This document shows positions 33,881 to 45,500 of a stretch of 64,000 nucleotides of DNA, piece after piece. The translations under genes were made by a program, and so were the position numbers. The DNA comes from Theropithecus gelada (lineage: Eukaryota; Chordata; Mammalia; Primates; Cercopithecidae): assembly GCF_003255815.1 (NCBI RefSeq), contig NC_037682.1:47759712-47823711 (forward strand). The letters are read 5' to 3'. The notes under the pieces were generated by a model. The model was not told the origin of the DNA and did not search any database. It was given only the letters and a program-made list of their open reading frames with translations. Each line of letters starts with the position of its first letter. The stretch's first letter is position 1.

Positions 33881-34590
33881 AGGAAGGCCCATAAATGCCC
33901 CCAACTGCTGTGGGGCCCATGTTCTGGGGCGTTCCTGGGTGTTACCCCTGGGCAGACCCTCAGTGGCAGTGCTCATCCGCCCTGCTCCTCGCCCACCAAG
34001 TAGGTTCTACTAATCTGGCATTCACTGGGGATATCTGCCACTTGGGGCCCCATGGTTCCAAGAGGGGTGTTGGGCCATAGACCTTCCTTGCCCAGATGAC
34101 AGACATTAGGAACAGAGCCTATCCTGGAGTCAGTGGGAGGAAACTGGCTCCTGCCTGGCTTAGGTTTGGGGCAGAGGCTGGTGGGAAATGCCTGAGCGAG
34201 ATGGCGGCCCCTGGCACACAGGCTGTCCCAGCCAAGGTGAAAGGGACAGGAAGAACCCCATCCCAGGGCCCTAGAATGCAACATATGGAGGGGCCTCGGA
34301 GGGCCTCGGAGAGGGAACTGGGAGGCCTGGCTTCTAGCCCGGCTCTGCCTCTGACCCTTTGGCCTTAGTGTCCTCATCCACCAAAAGGAGAACTTGTCAT
34401 TTTCAAACTGTGTTCTCTGGAGTCCTGGGCCATTCAGAAGTGCTATAGGGATTCCACAAATGTTGGATTAGAATTTTGGACCAGAAGTATCCACCAATCA
34501 TCATACATACCTACCCCCTTATTTCACAGATTTGTATTAACCAAAATAGGCTCATTTTTTCCTCCACCGATTGACCATTCATTCAACAAT
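33881..34590. other. Unique sequence above the core enhancer
   Basis: GC-rich until about 34,380 with a MIR-like piece at 34,330-34,390 (GCTCTGCCTCTGACCCTTTG). Short direct repeat GAGGGCCTCG near 34,300. Could extend the enhancer. Confidence 0.4.
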
Positions 34591-34655
34591 TCTTTCACGA
34601 GGGCCTACCGTGTGCCAGGCTCTTTTGTAGCTGGTGAGTAGAGCATACTTTATAA
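34590..34655 (-). repeat. L2 LINE tail, reverse orientation
   Basis: CATTCATTCAACAATTC followed by CGTGTGCCAGGCTC. Confidence 0.6.
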
Positions 34656-35109
34656 GAAATAACAGTAATCCACGTGAACTTCTAAATTAATTTATGGCAA
34701 CAAAATGGCCCCTCTGTCTGCTTTACATATCAGGGTTTCACCTAAGAATTTATCTGAAGACAAGACTCTGCTCCTAAATAAGTTTGGCTTGGGATGATCT
34801 CCTGGGTGCCTTCCTGTCCATCTGGCTCCATTCTCAAAGCACTAAGCTGCCAGTCCCTTGGGGGAAGATCTAGAAGAGGTGAAGATGAGGCACTTCAGCC
34901 CGAGGGTACCCACTGGCGTGGGGGTTTCTCCACATAGTGGAGAGGCCACCGTCTGAGTGAGGCCTTGTGTGTCCTCTGTACAAGGGCCTGAATGGTACAC
35001 GGGCAAAAGGGAGACATTGGGTGAAGACTCTGCCTCTGGATCCCAAAATGGGGCATTCAGGAGAGCCCAACCTGGCTCTACCCCCACCCCATTATCCTAC
35101 CAACAGCCC
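34656..35109. other. Unique sequence
   Basis: No feature recognised. Confidence 0.35.
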
Positions 35110-35530
35110 ACCCCCAGCTGGTGCTACTACTGATGCCAACGTCTGCTCTGTGCCAGGCACTTTACATACATTCCCTTAATCTTGGCAGGTGGGTATTTTT
35201 AGTCATATTTTATAGATGAGGAAGGGAAGGACCTACTATAGGCAAGCTGTGTGCTGAGTGCTGGGGATACAAGCAGAGAGAGGGCCCATTCTAGTGTAGT
35301 GGGAGATACTAAGAGTCATATCTAACACATGCACTACTTACTATAGGACAGGAACTTTTCCTAAGTCAATCTCCTCAATACCAGCATATTATTATCCAGC
35401 CCATTTTATAGATGAGGAAACTGAGACAGAAATACTAGTGTCCTAAGGTCACAGAGCAAGTAAGAGCTGAGATTTGAACCCCAGCACTTGGGCTCCTGAG
35501 CCCATGTGTGTAACTACCCTTCTGTGCCCT
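35110..35530 (-). repeat. L2/MIR reverse fragments
   Basis: Three pieces: 35130-35230 (TGCCAGGCACTTTACATACA), 35230-35300 (L2-like, CTACTATAGGCAAGCTGTGT), and 35330-35500, a MIR (TAGATGAGGAAACTGAGACA, TTTGAACCCCAGCAC). Confidence 0.75.
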
Positions 35531-35689
35531 CTAACAGTCAAGGTAATATTCCTCAAGCATTCCTTCATTCCTTCACTGGGGCCACTGAGAGGACAGGACA
35601 GTCCTTGCTATCCCACAGCTCCCATGCTAATGTGGGAGGCAGAGGTATAACAGTAAGAGTCACCACCTAGGGTGAGGAGAGCAGCACCT

Positions 35690-35945
35690 GGGGTCAGCGC
35701 TGGAGGACAAGGACATGGAAAGATGTGGGGTGTGAATCTTGGCTCTGCCACTGACCAGTCAGGTGACCTCGGACAATGGATTTAGCCTCTCTGAATTTCT
35801 ACTGCCTCATCAGAAAGATGAGGATGGTAATACCTATGTTTCAGGATTGATTTAGATTAAATAGTCAATGCACATACAGTGTCAAATACTGTGCAAAGGA
35901 AGACAATAAGTGCTTAGTAAACGGTAGCTATATTTATTAACAAAA
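35690..35945 (+). repeat. MIR SINE
   Basis: TGGCTCTGCCACTGACCAGT and CAGAAAGATGAGGATGGTAA, then TAAGTGCTTAGTAAACGGTA at the end. Confidence 0.8.
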
Positions 35946-36545
35946 GTAAAGAGTGGGTGGGGAAAAGGAGGACGAAGAGGATTCTGGAACTTGTTTCTCT
36001 ATGAGCTCTGTTCTTGGCCAGAGGCTGGCCTTCTGTGCCCAGCCCCCTCTCCATCCCCAAGCCTGTCCGGGCACCTGCTGTGGGTCCTGGCATCCCCAGG
36101 CAGGGCCAGGAAAGGGCCAGGGTGAGGCCAGGAGGGCGGGTGAGGACAGCCCAGCCCAGCTCCTCACTGCTGGGGAGCCTGGTGTGGGGGCAGGGCTGCT
36201 CTTGGCAGCTATGTGCTCCCTGGATGGAGAGAAGGCCTGTGTGTCTATGGGGGAGTGAGTAGAGGCAGAGGCAGCCAGACCCTCCTGCCTCTTAGAAATG
36301 AAGGTTCTAGCAGCCTCTCTCTAGGGGTTCATGGTAGGGGCAAGGGCGATGGCTCTGCCTGCCCAGTGCCTCAGCTCAGTGCACATATCCCTGCTGCTTA
36401 TGCCTCCAGACCTCGTCTGGGCCCTGCCTTTGTTCTCATGCAGCAACTATCTCCAGGAGATGGAGATGTCATCGGAATAGCCAGAGCCCGGTGCGATCCA
36501 AGGTTCTGCAAGGAAAAGGAAGAATGGTGTGGAGTGGGTTGCTGC
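35946..36545. other. Unique GC-rich sequence
   Basis: No gene or repeat recognised; overlapping frames lack domains. Confidence 0.35.
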
Positions 36546-36640
36546 AGGGAAGGCTTCCCAGTGGAGGTGGCTCCTGAGCTCTAGGGAAAGGGAAGTGGGT
36601 GTCCTTCCAGGCAGAAGGAACAGCAGGTGCAAAGGCCTGG
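36546..36640 (-). repeat. L2 LINE fragment, reverse orientation
   Basis: GGAAGGCTTCCCAGTGGAGG and TCCAGGCAGAAGGAACAGCA GGTGCAAAGGCC are typical of reversed L2. Confidence 0.75.
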
Positions 36641-37159
36641 GGGCTCATCTACAAGATTAGATAAAACGTCTCAGTTCCAACACAAATTTTGTTCAGATCC
36701 AATTATTTTAGTAGGAAAGGGGACATGTTAAAGCATGTCTGGGGGCCCTGAGCTAGGCCTGGGATGAGGATGGGCTTAGGGAGTAGGCCTCGGCTTAAGG
36801 AGGGCAGGAAGCCAGGTGCCAGAACTTAGGCACAGTCTCCATCTCAGCACCAGAGGTCTGAGGCCCTGCGGGATGGATGGCTGAGACATTGCTGCTGGGA
36901 AGGAGCTTGTAGGGGATCTTGCGCCCCAAAGGTGTGTCTGCAAAAGGAACTTGAGCAGCAGGTCCCAATGAAGGTGGAAGCTCTTCCCAATATCCCTATA
37001 CACACTCAGAATATGGAGGTGTCCCATAGACACTCTGGTTACAGAGATACTCCGAACATGGGCTAAGGTCCTGGACAGTGACACACGGTCCACATAGGGT
37101 GATAACAGGGATTGTCATATCAGAGAGGCACCCTCAGTTAGACCCCCGGGACCACACCA
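36641..37159. other. Unique sequence
   Basis: No feature recognised, leads into the CpG island. Confidence 0.35.
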
Positions 37160-37880
37160 TCACACAGTGACAAGAGCTCACAGGGCACACAATCAAGTGT
37201 CCCCTCGCCCCCGCTGCCCCTGGGGCAGCCTCACTCCTGGGACCTCCTGGAGCTGGGCGCAGCCAGTGGCCATCAGCGCCAGCCGCAGGGCCCCCCCGCG
37301 GCACACGTGCACTCGCCGCCCGCAGCCGCATCCCGCGCACACGCCGGCGGGGCTAACAAGCCCACAGCCCTCCAGGGCGAGAGGAAGCCAGTTGTCGGGC
37401 GGGGCCGCGGCGGTCACACAGCATTAGCCCTGCGGCCGCCCCGCCAGGTGCGGCCACTGCCCCTAATCCCTCGCCCCGGCCCCGCTAAGCCGGGCCTGAA
37501 CGACGCCACAGCTGGGGGCGGCCGGCCACGCGCCTCCCCTCACCGCAGCCCCAGCCCGGCCCCGGCCCCGGCCCCGGCCCGGCCCCTCCCTGCGGCGGCG
37601 CGCCCGCTGCGGGACCCCTCCCCACGCTCTAGCGCGGCTCCCACCTCCTCGCCCGGCCCAGCGCTCTCCAGTCCCTCTCCGCCCACTGACCCTGTGCTCG
37701 CACCCCAGTCTCTCGCCAGCACCCCCACGGCCCCGCCCCAGATCCTCCCCGCTTTGCCCACCGGCCTCCATCTCTGTCCTCAGGCCCGCGGGAGTCACAA
37801 GCCCCATCCCAGACTCTCCAACGCTGAACGTGCAGCGCCCAGCCCTGCCCTGGTGCAACCACCTGCCAGCTCTGTGCCTG
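37160..37880. other. CpG island not attached to a recognised gene, about -23 kb
   Basis: Very GC-rich and CpG-rich, including GGCCCC hexamers (three in a row at 37558-37575, another at 37581-37586) and many GGCGG/CCGCC words. It contains open frames on both strands, proline/alanine/arginine-rich, with no recognisable domain; such frames are expected in GC-rich DNA. It could be a promoter of a noncoding RNA or a developmental enhancer island. Confidence 0.7.
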
Positions 37881-38939
37881 CCCCTCCACTAGATCATGAC
37901 TTGGACTCCAGCTCCCTCACTCTCTATGCCTCTCACTTGCGGGCTGTGCCCTGCTCAGCTGGCCAGACTTTGGCTCCCTCCCTACCTGGATTTGTGAAGC
38001 CCCAAGGTTCATCTCCTCCCCCACCACACTTACCCACAGCCTCCACCTGCTGACATACCCAGGCAAGACTCCCGTCCCCTTCAGGCAGCCAAACTTCAGT
38101 TAGAATCTTCTAGCTCTTACCAGACCCCTGATGAATCCCAGGATCTTCGCAGGTGATCCCAGGGCCTCCTTGAACCACAGTTTTACTTATCTGAAAAATA
38201 AAGAAGTGTAATTTAGATGACCTCTGAGGACCCTCTTGCCTTTCCTACCCCAAAACACTAGCAAGGTCATGTACTTCCCTTCATCTGAATATTAAAGACA
38301 GATGAATATGGAAGAACAGCCACTGGCCATGTGTCCCCACCAGAACCCTTCACATCCCTTAGCTCTCAGGGTTTGAGCTAGCCAAGGCAGCTTTTAGCCT
38401 CTGGCATAGAGTGGGTAAGAGGGAAGGGGGTGGAACCTGGTTGCTTAGGTCTGGGCCAGGACTTGGTGTCTCTGCCACCTTGGGACGGATGTCTCCTAGA
38501 AGGGTGTGTCTCTGAGGCTGGCCTGCTGGGGGTCCTGGCCTCAGGCACTGCCTGCATTAGTGCTGATGGACAGCCTCAGCAGGTGGGAGCTGGCTAGTCC
38601 CCCCCGACAGCCCTGCCCACCTGTCACCCTCTTTGCTCGGGTGACCGGCTGCCTGACCCACTGACCAACTTCTTGTTGCTTCCCAGCACCCTGGGCACTG
38701 TTCTCAGTGCCCCACTCCTCTCCCTTCAGCTTTTCCCGGCAATCTCCTGACTCAGAGCACACGGCACACACGTATCATGCATATGCACATTCACACTGCA
38801 CACATAGTCACATGCTAATATAGAGCTGCATGCATGCACACCCCACATCTGAGCCTGCTTCATGCTCATGCAGTCTGAGCCAAATTGCTTCTTTCCAGGT
38901 GGAGAATTTTGGCATTGACATCTCTGTGGCAATAGGGCC
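37881..38939. other. Unique sequence with short MIR-like piece
   Basis: A MIR-like tail lies near 38,170-38,240. A CA-rich degenerate patch is at 38,760-38,850. No gene seen. Confidence 0.35.
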
Positions 38940-39180
38940 ACATGGTTAAAGCAAAGGCATTAAGTCTGGATCACCAGATGCCTGTCCTGGCTCTGTGATA
39001 CCCTAATGTGTAACCTTGTCAAGTTACTTAAATTTCCTGCGCCTGATGTTCCTTATCTGTCAAATGGAGCTGATTATATCTCGTAGGATTTTGAGACTCA
39101 AATGAGAAGATCCATGGAAAGTGCTTAGAACAGTTATCAGTACCATGGAAATTTACAATACATGTTAACTGTTAGTAGTA
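38940..39180 (+). repeat. MIR SINE
   Basis: CTGGCTCTGTGATACCC, AACCTTGTCAAGTTACTTAA and CTTATCTGTCAAATGGAGC. Confidence 0.85.
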
Positions 39181-40109
39181 GTATCCAGGAGGGGCTGAGG
39201 GTCTCCTGGGAATACCTTGATAATATTCCTTTAGTCATCTCTGGCCATAACTATTCAAATGGTTACAAACAATCCTGATCATATTTTTCTTCCACTTATG
39301 AAGGCGGTATCAATTGCCCAGATGAAACCAGGACATGCCATTTTCACAGCCTTATCTTTATCTTGATAATGATTGTTGATTCTTTGCTGTTTAAAAGTCA
39401 AGAAAACAGGTAAGGGTGGGCCTAAGTTGTTTAGAGAACTCTGGGCTGGGTCCTGGAGCTCACACATCATCCCTTTGGAATCTGTTCTAGACCCTCTCCT
39501 CAGATCAACATCAGCATCCTGGTCTGTGTGTCTTGGGATCCACCTTATTCTTTCTGGAAATGAAGGCAATGTCTGCCTCCTCTCATCCCCCAGATCTCAA
39601 AGGTCACCAGCAACTTCCATTTCACCTCATGTGCTCCCAGGACTCAAGGTGGGATTTCTCAGGCCTAAAGAGAAGAATGTACTTGGCAGAGCTCTGAGCT
39701 CTAGGACAATCTCTCCCCACGTCTCCTTCATTCTGCTCCAACCAAACCTAATTCCATTCTTGGCCACATTTGAGAAAGGAATGCAACAGCTTGAGGCTCA
39801 TGGACCCTATGGAGACAATAGCTGCAGATGAAGCTGGAGAGTTCTGCTTCTCTACTACCCTCGGCCCCAACAGAAGCCTTCTTTGTTCCCTTTCTTACCC
39901 TGAGCAAAACTCAAGAAATCCTTTTCTGCTGCCATTAGTATTTTCCTAAGTCTCACTCCATTGGGTCCTTTCCTTTCCTGCTCCCTTTTCAGAAGCCATC
40001 TCTTTGGTTCAGCTTCAGGCGTTTGTCCTATCTCTGATTTTGGTGTATAGTCTCTATATATTATTTATTGTAACTAATACAGAGTATTATAATCTCTTTT
40101 ATAATCTTT
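39181..40109. other. Unique sequence
   Basis: No repeat or gene recognised; the open frame at 39373-39831 has no domain. Confidence 0.35.
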
Positions 40110-40570
40110 CCTATGTTAATCATCTATTACTGTTTAAATTTAGCAGCTTAAAACAACACATTTATAGTTGCACAGTTTCTGTGGGTCAGGAATCCAGGAG
40201 CAATTTAGCTGCAGTCTGGCTCAGGTCCCTCACAAGGCTGCAGTGAAGGTGTTGGCTGGGGTTGCAGTCATCTCAAGGCTTGACCAGGGGAGGATCCATG
40301 TCTAGCTCATTCATGTGGCTTTTGGCTGGAGCTGATGCTCCTTGCCATGTGGGCTTCTCCATGGGGTGACTCCCAACATGGCAAATGACTTCTCTTAGAG
40401 TGAGTGAACTGAGAGCGTGCACCCTAAACAGAGCTGCATCTATTTATAACCTAATCGTGGAAGTGACAACCCACTACTTCTGCTGATACTCATACTCAGA
40501 GGGAAGTGATTACAGTGTGTCAGGAGGCAAGGATGACTGGGGACCATCGCAGAGGCTGCCTACCGCATTT
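40110..40570 (+). mobile_element. Ancient LTR-like element
   Basis: Starts near ATCTATTACTGTTTAAATTT with TTAAAACAACACATTTATAG, contains GTGGGTCAGGAATCCAGGAG and CAACATGGCAAATGACTTCT. The order matches an old MaLR/ERVL-type LTR; family uncertain. Confidence 0.55.
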
Positions 40571-40599
40571 CCTACCTGGCTTCTCCCTGTACTCTTGTG

Positions 40600-40660
40600 C
40601 CTAGCACAGTGCTCTCAGTAGATGGTTAGCACTCAGTACATATTTGCTGAAAGAATGAAT
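40600..40660 (+). repeat. L2 LINE tail
   Basis: CCTAGCACAGTGCTCTCAGT then CATATTTGCTGAAAGAATGAATG. Confidence 0.7.
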
Positions 40661-40904
40661 GCGAGCATCAAAGGACACGCTGCAGAGTTTATATAATTCT
40701 ATATTGTTCTCTCAGGCTACTATCCCCCCTACCCCTGGCTTGTCCCACACTTTTCTTTTTTTCTGGGAATCATTTGCATTTAAATTTTAAACTTATTTTA
40801 CCCTTGAATAGCACATTTGCTCACAGGAGCCTATTTACCTTCTCCCCCCACTTTTTGAGAGTTGCCTTCCAAAAATGGGGACATGCTTGGCATATATCTC
40901 ATGT

Positions 40905-40978
40905 GGATAACCCCTATGGTGAGCACCTATGGATAACCCCTATGAATAACACCTATGGATAACCCCTATTGTGAGCAC
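40905..40978 (+). repeat. 26-bp tandem repeat, 2.9 copies
   Basis: Three consecutive units beginning GGATAACCCCTATG at 40905, 40931 and 40957; unit 2 has two block changes. Young, nearly identical. Confidence 0.9.
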
Positions 40979-41009
40979 AAGCTCAGAAATGACTGGGCTA
41001 CTTTCTTTA

Positions 41010-41074
41010 TCTAACTGGTCAGAAGAAACCTGTCTTCATCTAACCTGTCTTCATCTAACTGGTCGGAAGAAACC
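41010..41074 (+). repeat. 15-bp tandem duplication inside a 20-bp direct repeat
   Basis: CTGTCTTCATCTAAC occurs at 41030-41044 and again at 41045-41059. Outside it TCTAACTGGTCAGAAGAAAC at 41010 recurs with one change at 41054. Confidence 0.9.
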
Positions 41075-41214
41075 ATTCCCCATGTCACATCCTCCCACGT
41101 GTTCACACCACGTGCACTTACCTTCCCTCTTATGGCTTTCAGCCTCTTGAGCTTCCTGGGTTTTGTATGGGTCTGCCTTCCTGGTAAACAATGAATGACC
41201 CCTCACAGGGTAGG

Positions 41215-41320
41215 AACAATTTAGCAAATATTGAATGAGCACTCACTGAAGCACGCATTATGTGCTAGCACTGGCCTGGGGACCATGGAGACAAAGGAGT
41301 AACTCATGGAACCTCCAGCA
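41215..41320 (-). repeat. L2 LINE tail, reverse orientation
   Basis: AATATTGAATGAGCACTCAC and GCATTATGTGCTAGCACTGG, followed by GGGGACCATGGAGACAAAGG. Confidence 0.65.
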
Positions 41321-41404
41321 TGTGGATGGAACAGGTGCTTGGGAATGCTTACTCCTTCCGGGAGATCAAATTGTTAGCAAGTCTACCCAAAATAATTCTT
41401 AGAT

Positions 41405-41936
41405 GCTGTAACGGCAGAATTTCTAGGAATGGCTCCCAAGACTCCACACTCACTGGAACCTGTAAATGTGATACTCCCCTGACCGTGCTATGTTGTATGG
41501 TACAGTTGACCTTAGAGAGGGGAGATTATCTGAGGGAGTCTAATCTAATCTCTTGAGTCACCAACAGCAAAGAACTCTCTTAGGCTGGTGGCAGAAGGGG
41601 AAGTCAGAGAGATTCGGAGCATAAGAAGGACTCGACGTGCTGCTGCTGGTTTGAAAAAGAGAGGGCCATATAAGAAGGAATGCAGGTAGTCTTAAAGTGC
41701 TGAGAGACAGCCAGCCAGTGAGGAATACAGACCTCAGTCCTATGACCACAAGGACAGTAATCTACCCACAAAGTAAATGAGTTTGGAAGCAGATTCTTGC
41801 AATATGTCTCATGCCCACCCCACAACACCTTGATTTCAGTCTTGTGAGACCTTGAAATTAGAACTCAGTCAAGCCCTCCCAGACTCCTGACCTACAGAAA
41901 TGTGAGCTAATAAATGGGCATTTTTTTTAAGTAAAC
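41405..41936 (+). mobile_element. MLT1-type LTR, first part
   Basis: GATGCTGTAACGGCAG, CCAAGACTCCACACTCACTG, AGACCTTGAAATTAGAACTC and CCTACAGAAATGTGAGCTAA TAAATGG fit an MLT1-type LTR. Split by an L1 and resumes at 42663. Confidence 0.7.
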
Positions 41937-41939
41937 AAT

Positions 41940-42662
41940 TCAGTGTTTTTAAAAATATAGCGATAAAATTATACAACCTTCATTTCTATATAATTCCAAA
42001 ACATTTTCATTGCCCCTGCCCTCAAACAAAGCCCATACTTATTAAGTAATCACTCTACATTCCCCCAGCCCCAGAAATCAGTAATCTACTTTCTGTCTCT
42101 ATGCATTTGTCTATTCTGGATATTTCACATAAATGGTGTCGTACAATATGTGGCTTTTCGTGTCTGAATTCTTTTGCTTAGCACATTTTCAAGGTTCATC
42201 CAAGTTGTAGCATGGATCAGTGCTTCAATTCTTTTTATGATTGAATAACATTCCATTGTATGGATATACTACATTGTATTTCTCCATTCATCAGTTAAGG
42301 GACATTTGGTTTGGGCTATTTCTACTTTTTGGCTATTATGCATAAAGCTGCTATGAATATTTATGAGAAGTTTTTGGGTAGTCACATGTTTTCAATTCCC
42401 TTGGGTATATACCCAGAAGTGGAATGGCTGGGTCACATGGTAACTCTGTGTCCAACTTTTTGAGGAAGGGTCAGACTGTTTTCCAAAGTGACTTCATTGG
42501 TTTAAGCTCCCACCAGGAGTGTACAGTGGGAATACATCCACACCAACACTTGCTATATCTGTCCTTTTTATTAGAACTATGCCAGTGGGTATAAAGTAGA
42601 ATCACATCATGGTTTTGATTTACATTTCCTTAATGACAATTGATGTTTTGTGGGTATCATTT
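41940..42662 (-). mobile_element. L1 fragment, antisense, inside the MLT1
   Basis: Reads antisense to L1 ORF2, e.g. ATTCCATTGTATGGATATAC, TATACCCAGAAGTGGAATGG and TTAATGACAATTGATG. The poly-T at 41921-41929 is the reversed A-tail. Confidence 0.85.
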
Positions 42663-42716
42663 TAGGCCACCAAATTTGCGGTAGTATGTTACAAAGCAAT
42701 AGAAAACTCATCTAGG
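42663..42716 (+). mobile_element. MLT1-type LTR, second part
   Basis: AGGCCACCAAATTTGCGGTA GTATGTTACAAAGCAATAG is the expected MLT1 end, continuing from 41936. Confidence 0.7.
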
Positions 42717-43225
42717 TGACTTCTTTTACCCAGGTGGTAAAAATGGAAATGGAGCAAAACTTGATTTAAAAAAAAATAAGCCATTTGAGTTGAGTGGCCA
42801 AAGAAGGCAATAAATGACATTTTCATAAGGCAGACCTGGACTGCTGCGAGTGTGAGGACAGCATCCAAAGTTAGGGCACAGGGCTAAGTCAAGAACCAGG
42901 GCAGTTTACTCAGCTATGAAGGTACGAACAGCGCAGCAGACATGGAGTGAGCCAGATGAATATTGGTAATAAGCTGCTTCTGGTGTTTTGCCAGTTTCCA
43001 TTTGATCAGCAATAAGTATGGTTGTATTAAAGGTGCCTCTAGGTCTGAGATATGTTTGATATTCAGCCACAAGTCCCTTGTAGCAGGACATCCAGATGTA
43101 TGGAGACCCCATCACTTCTTAAAATACATTTCTGGGCAAGCCCTAGGACATGTTTCAATATCTCAAACTCCATTTCTCTGATGTGCCCAGGGGAGCTTTA
43201 GAGGACATTCCTCTCCACTTTACAA
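42717..43225. other. Unique sequence
   Basis: No feature recognised. Confidence 0.35.
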
Positions 43226-43229
43226 CTTT

Positions 43230-44345
43230 GATTGATTGACTCCATTCATTCATGAATGGGCCAAGTTCTGTTCTTGGCCCTGAGGATACAGCAGTGAACA
43301 ACATACAGATCCTAAGAGGCTTACATTTTAGGTGGCAGAGTGGTCAACAAGCATAAAGTCAATACAACAGTGAATTATATACTTGAAGAGTGTTGGTGTT
43401 AAGCAATTTAAAAAGAAAAGAAAAAGCAAACCAGGGTAAAGGAGCTCAGGATCCAGAAGGTGGGAAGGTTCAACTGCAGTGAAAGTGTGGTCAGGGAAGG
43501 CCTGCTGAGATTTGAGCAGACTTGAAGACAGTGAGGAGTTGGGAATGGTGGATATCTGGTAGAAGAACATTCATGGCAGAGAGAAAAGTTACAACAAAGG
43601 TCCTAAGGCATGATCGTGTCTGTCAGGCTTGAGACACAGCGAGGAGGTTGGTGCACCTGGAGCAGAGCAAGGAGGAGAGTAGAGATGAGGTCTGAGTGTT
43701 AGTGGAGCCAGACCATGCAGAGCCTTGCAGTCATTGCCAGGACCTTGGCTTTAGGTTAAGAAATGGGGGGCTTTGAAGACTTTGAGCAAAGGGTTACGAG
43801 CCCTAACTTAGATTTTTAAAAGGAGTCTTCTAGCTACTGTGCTGAGAATAGATGGGGTGGGGGTGTGAGATTGGGGCAAGGGCAGAGGCAAAAGCACTTG
43901 TAGAGAGGGGTTGTACTACACTAACCCAGCTAGCTGCAAGACAACCATAGCTTGGTTGACCATAGTGACAGGGGCGGGAGTAGGAAGTAGTCAGCTTTTC
44001 AATATAGTATTTGAAAGCAGAGCTAATAGAATCTCATGACAGATTAGACGTGTTAGGAGTAGAAAGGGGAGACAAAGAAAAGATTAAGACATAGTGCCAA
44101 AGGTTTTACCTGAGCCACATGAATGATGGAGTTACCCATAAGCTGAGATGGGAAAGGCTGTATATATAGCGGATTTGTGGGCAATCAGGAATTTAGTTTT
44201 GAATAGGTTAAATTTGAGAGGTCTATTGGATATCCAAGTGATGATACCACATAGGCTGATAGATATGAGTTTGGAGTTTGATTGAGAGATCTGGCCTGAG
44301 GATAGCCGTTTGACAGTCATCAGCATATAAATGATACTTAAAGCA
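43230..44345 (-). repeat. L2 LINE, long reverse segment
   Basis: From GATACAGCAGTGAACAACAT through GTGGTCAGGGAAGGCCTG, CCATGCAGAGCCTTGCAG and AGTTACCCATAAGCTGAGATG to GTCATCAGCATATAAATGAT. More than 1 kb in reversed L2 order. Confidence 0.85.
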
Positions 44346-45119
44346 AACCCAAAACACAATCCTTGGTGTTTTTGACATATAGGATTGTTTCCCTTCCCCT
44401 GAACAAATTCATTTTCTTTGGGCCCATGAAAATTTCTATGTTGTTTCTGAGGAGCAAGTTTTATCCTACTACATCTTGGTGAAGTTGGAAAGGTGCATTG
44501 ACTTTGCTGACTTAAAATCTCAAGCCCCGGGGATTTATCATTCTACTCTGATCTCTGTCACTACATTGTTCATCAGCCTCTTCTCCAGGTGACATCTCTG
44601 AAAAACAGGGCAGCATCCCCACATTGCCCTTCTTTCTGAGTCATACTTGTGGATGCTATGCCAGAGTTATTTGGCCATCTTTCTCCCTCTTCCTCCGTTT
44701 TCAGTTTGTTGATAGTTTGGAGTCAGATCGGAAAGCTCTTGGTGTGGGCCCCAGCATACCATCTGTATAGGGAGTGTTAGATGGTGTTTTCAATTCAGAG
44801 AGTTATAGGATTTTAGGCCAGTCCTGTAGACCATGCTCTCAGGGGCAGGAGGTGAGGCTAGCTGCCAGAGATGCCTCTGCTGCCCAGCCCCTCAACACAG
44901 GGATTTGGGATGGGCCCCTGGGTGAGGTGTTCCTGACCCTTGTCGGCTGGCTATTCTCTGCCCATTTCAGGAATGGAAACACAACAGTCTGGGGTGGGTG
45001 CGGCATGTGAAATAGACGGGATTGGAAGTCAGGTGGTAATAAGAAACTGACATCTGGGCCCCCTGTCCTGTATCACTCTGGAGTAGAGATTTGGGGTCTC
45101 CCAGAGTCACAATAAAAAT
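44346..45119. other. Unique sequence
   Basis: No repeat or gene recognised before the block at 45120. Confidence 0.35.
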
Positions 45120-45500
45120 GATTGAGCTGGAACACCCCTAGGAGCCTGGCCTGGTTCCTCTCTATAAGCCCCCTGCCCTTTCCCTCCTCTGGGTTCTTGC
45201 TTCCTTCTTCCCGCAGGCCTGGTTGTCCTGGCCTCCTCCTCCCCTGCTTCAGGAGGAGAGGGGCCAATTCAGGGCCCTGTGACTCAGGCGCGGGTTGGGG
45301 AGGATGTTTTGGATGCCGCTCTGCTGACGCTGGTGCCCTCTGTTCTTACATCCTCCTTAATTTACTGCCTGAGGAGGGGGCCAGGGCTCTGGAGAGGGGA
45401 TTAGATGGTCCACACTGATCTGAGGCAACAGCTGCTGGGCTGGCGGCCGAGGAGTGAGCAGTGAGCAGGCGGTGGGGGAGGCTCATGCCTACATCAGGGC
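45120..45500. promoter_or_regulatory. Unique GC-rich block, possible distal element about -31 kb
   Basis: A repeat-free GC-rich island with CAGCTG at 45429-45434, an AT-rich homeobox-like core CTTAATTTA near 45357 and GC-rich flanks. It lies about 31 kb upstream of MYOD1. In mouse a noncoding gene (LncMyoD) lies about 30 kb upstream; any link is only by distance. Could equally be neutral sequence. Confidence 0.25.

Noticed and set aside
37307..38053. 248-residue proline/alanine-rich frame
   Set aside because: Lies in a CpG island where stops are rare. Composition follows GC content and there is no domain.
40004..40246. 80-residue hydrophobic frame
   Set aside because: AT-rich chance frame entering an old LTR-like element.
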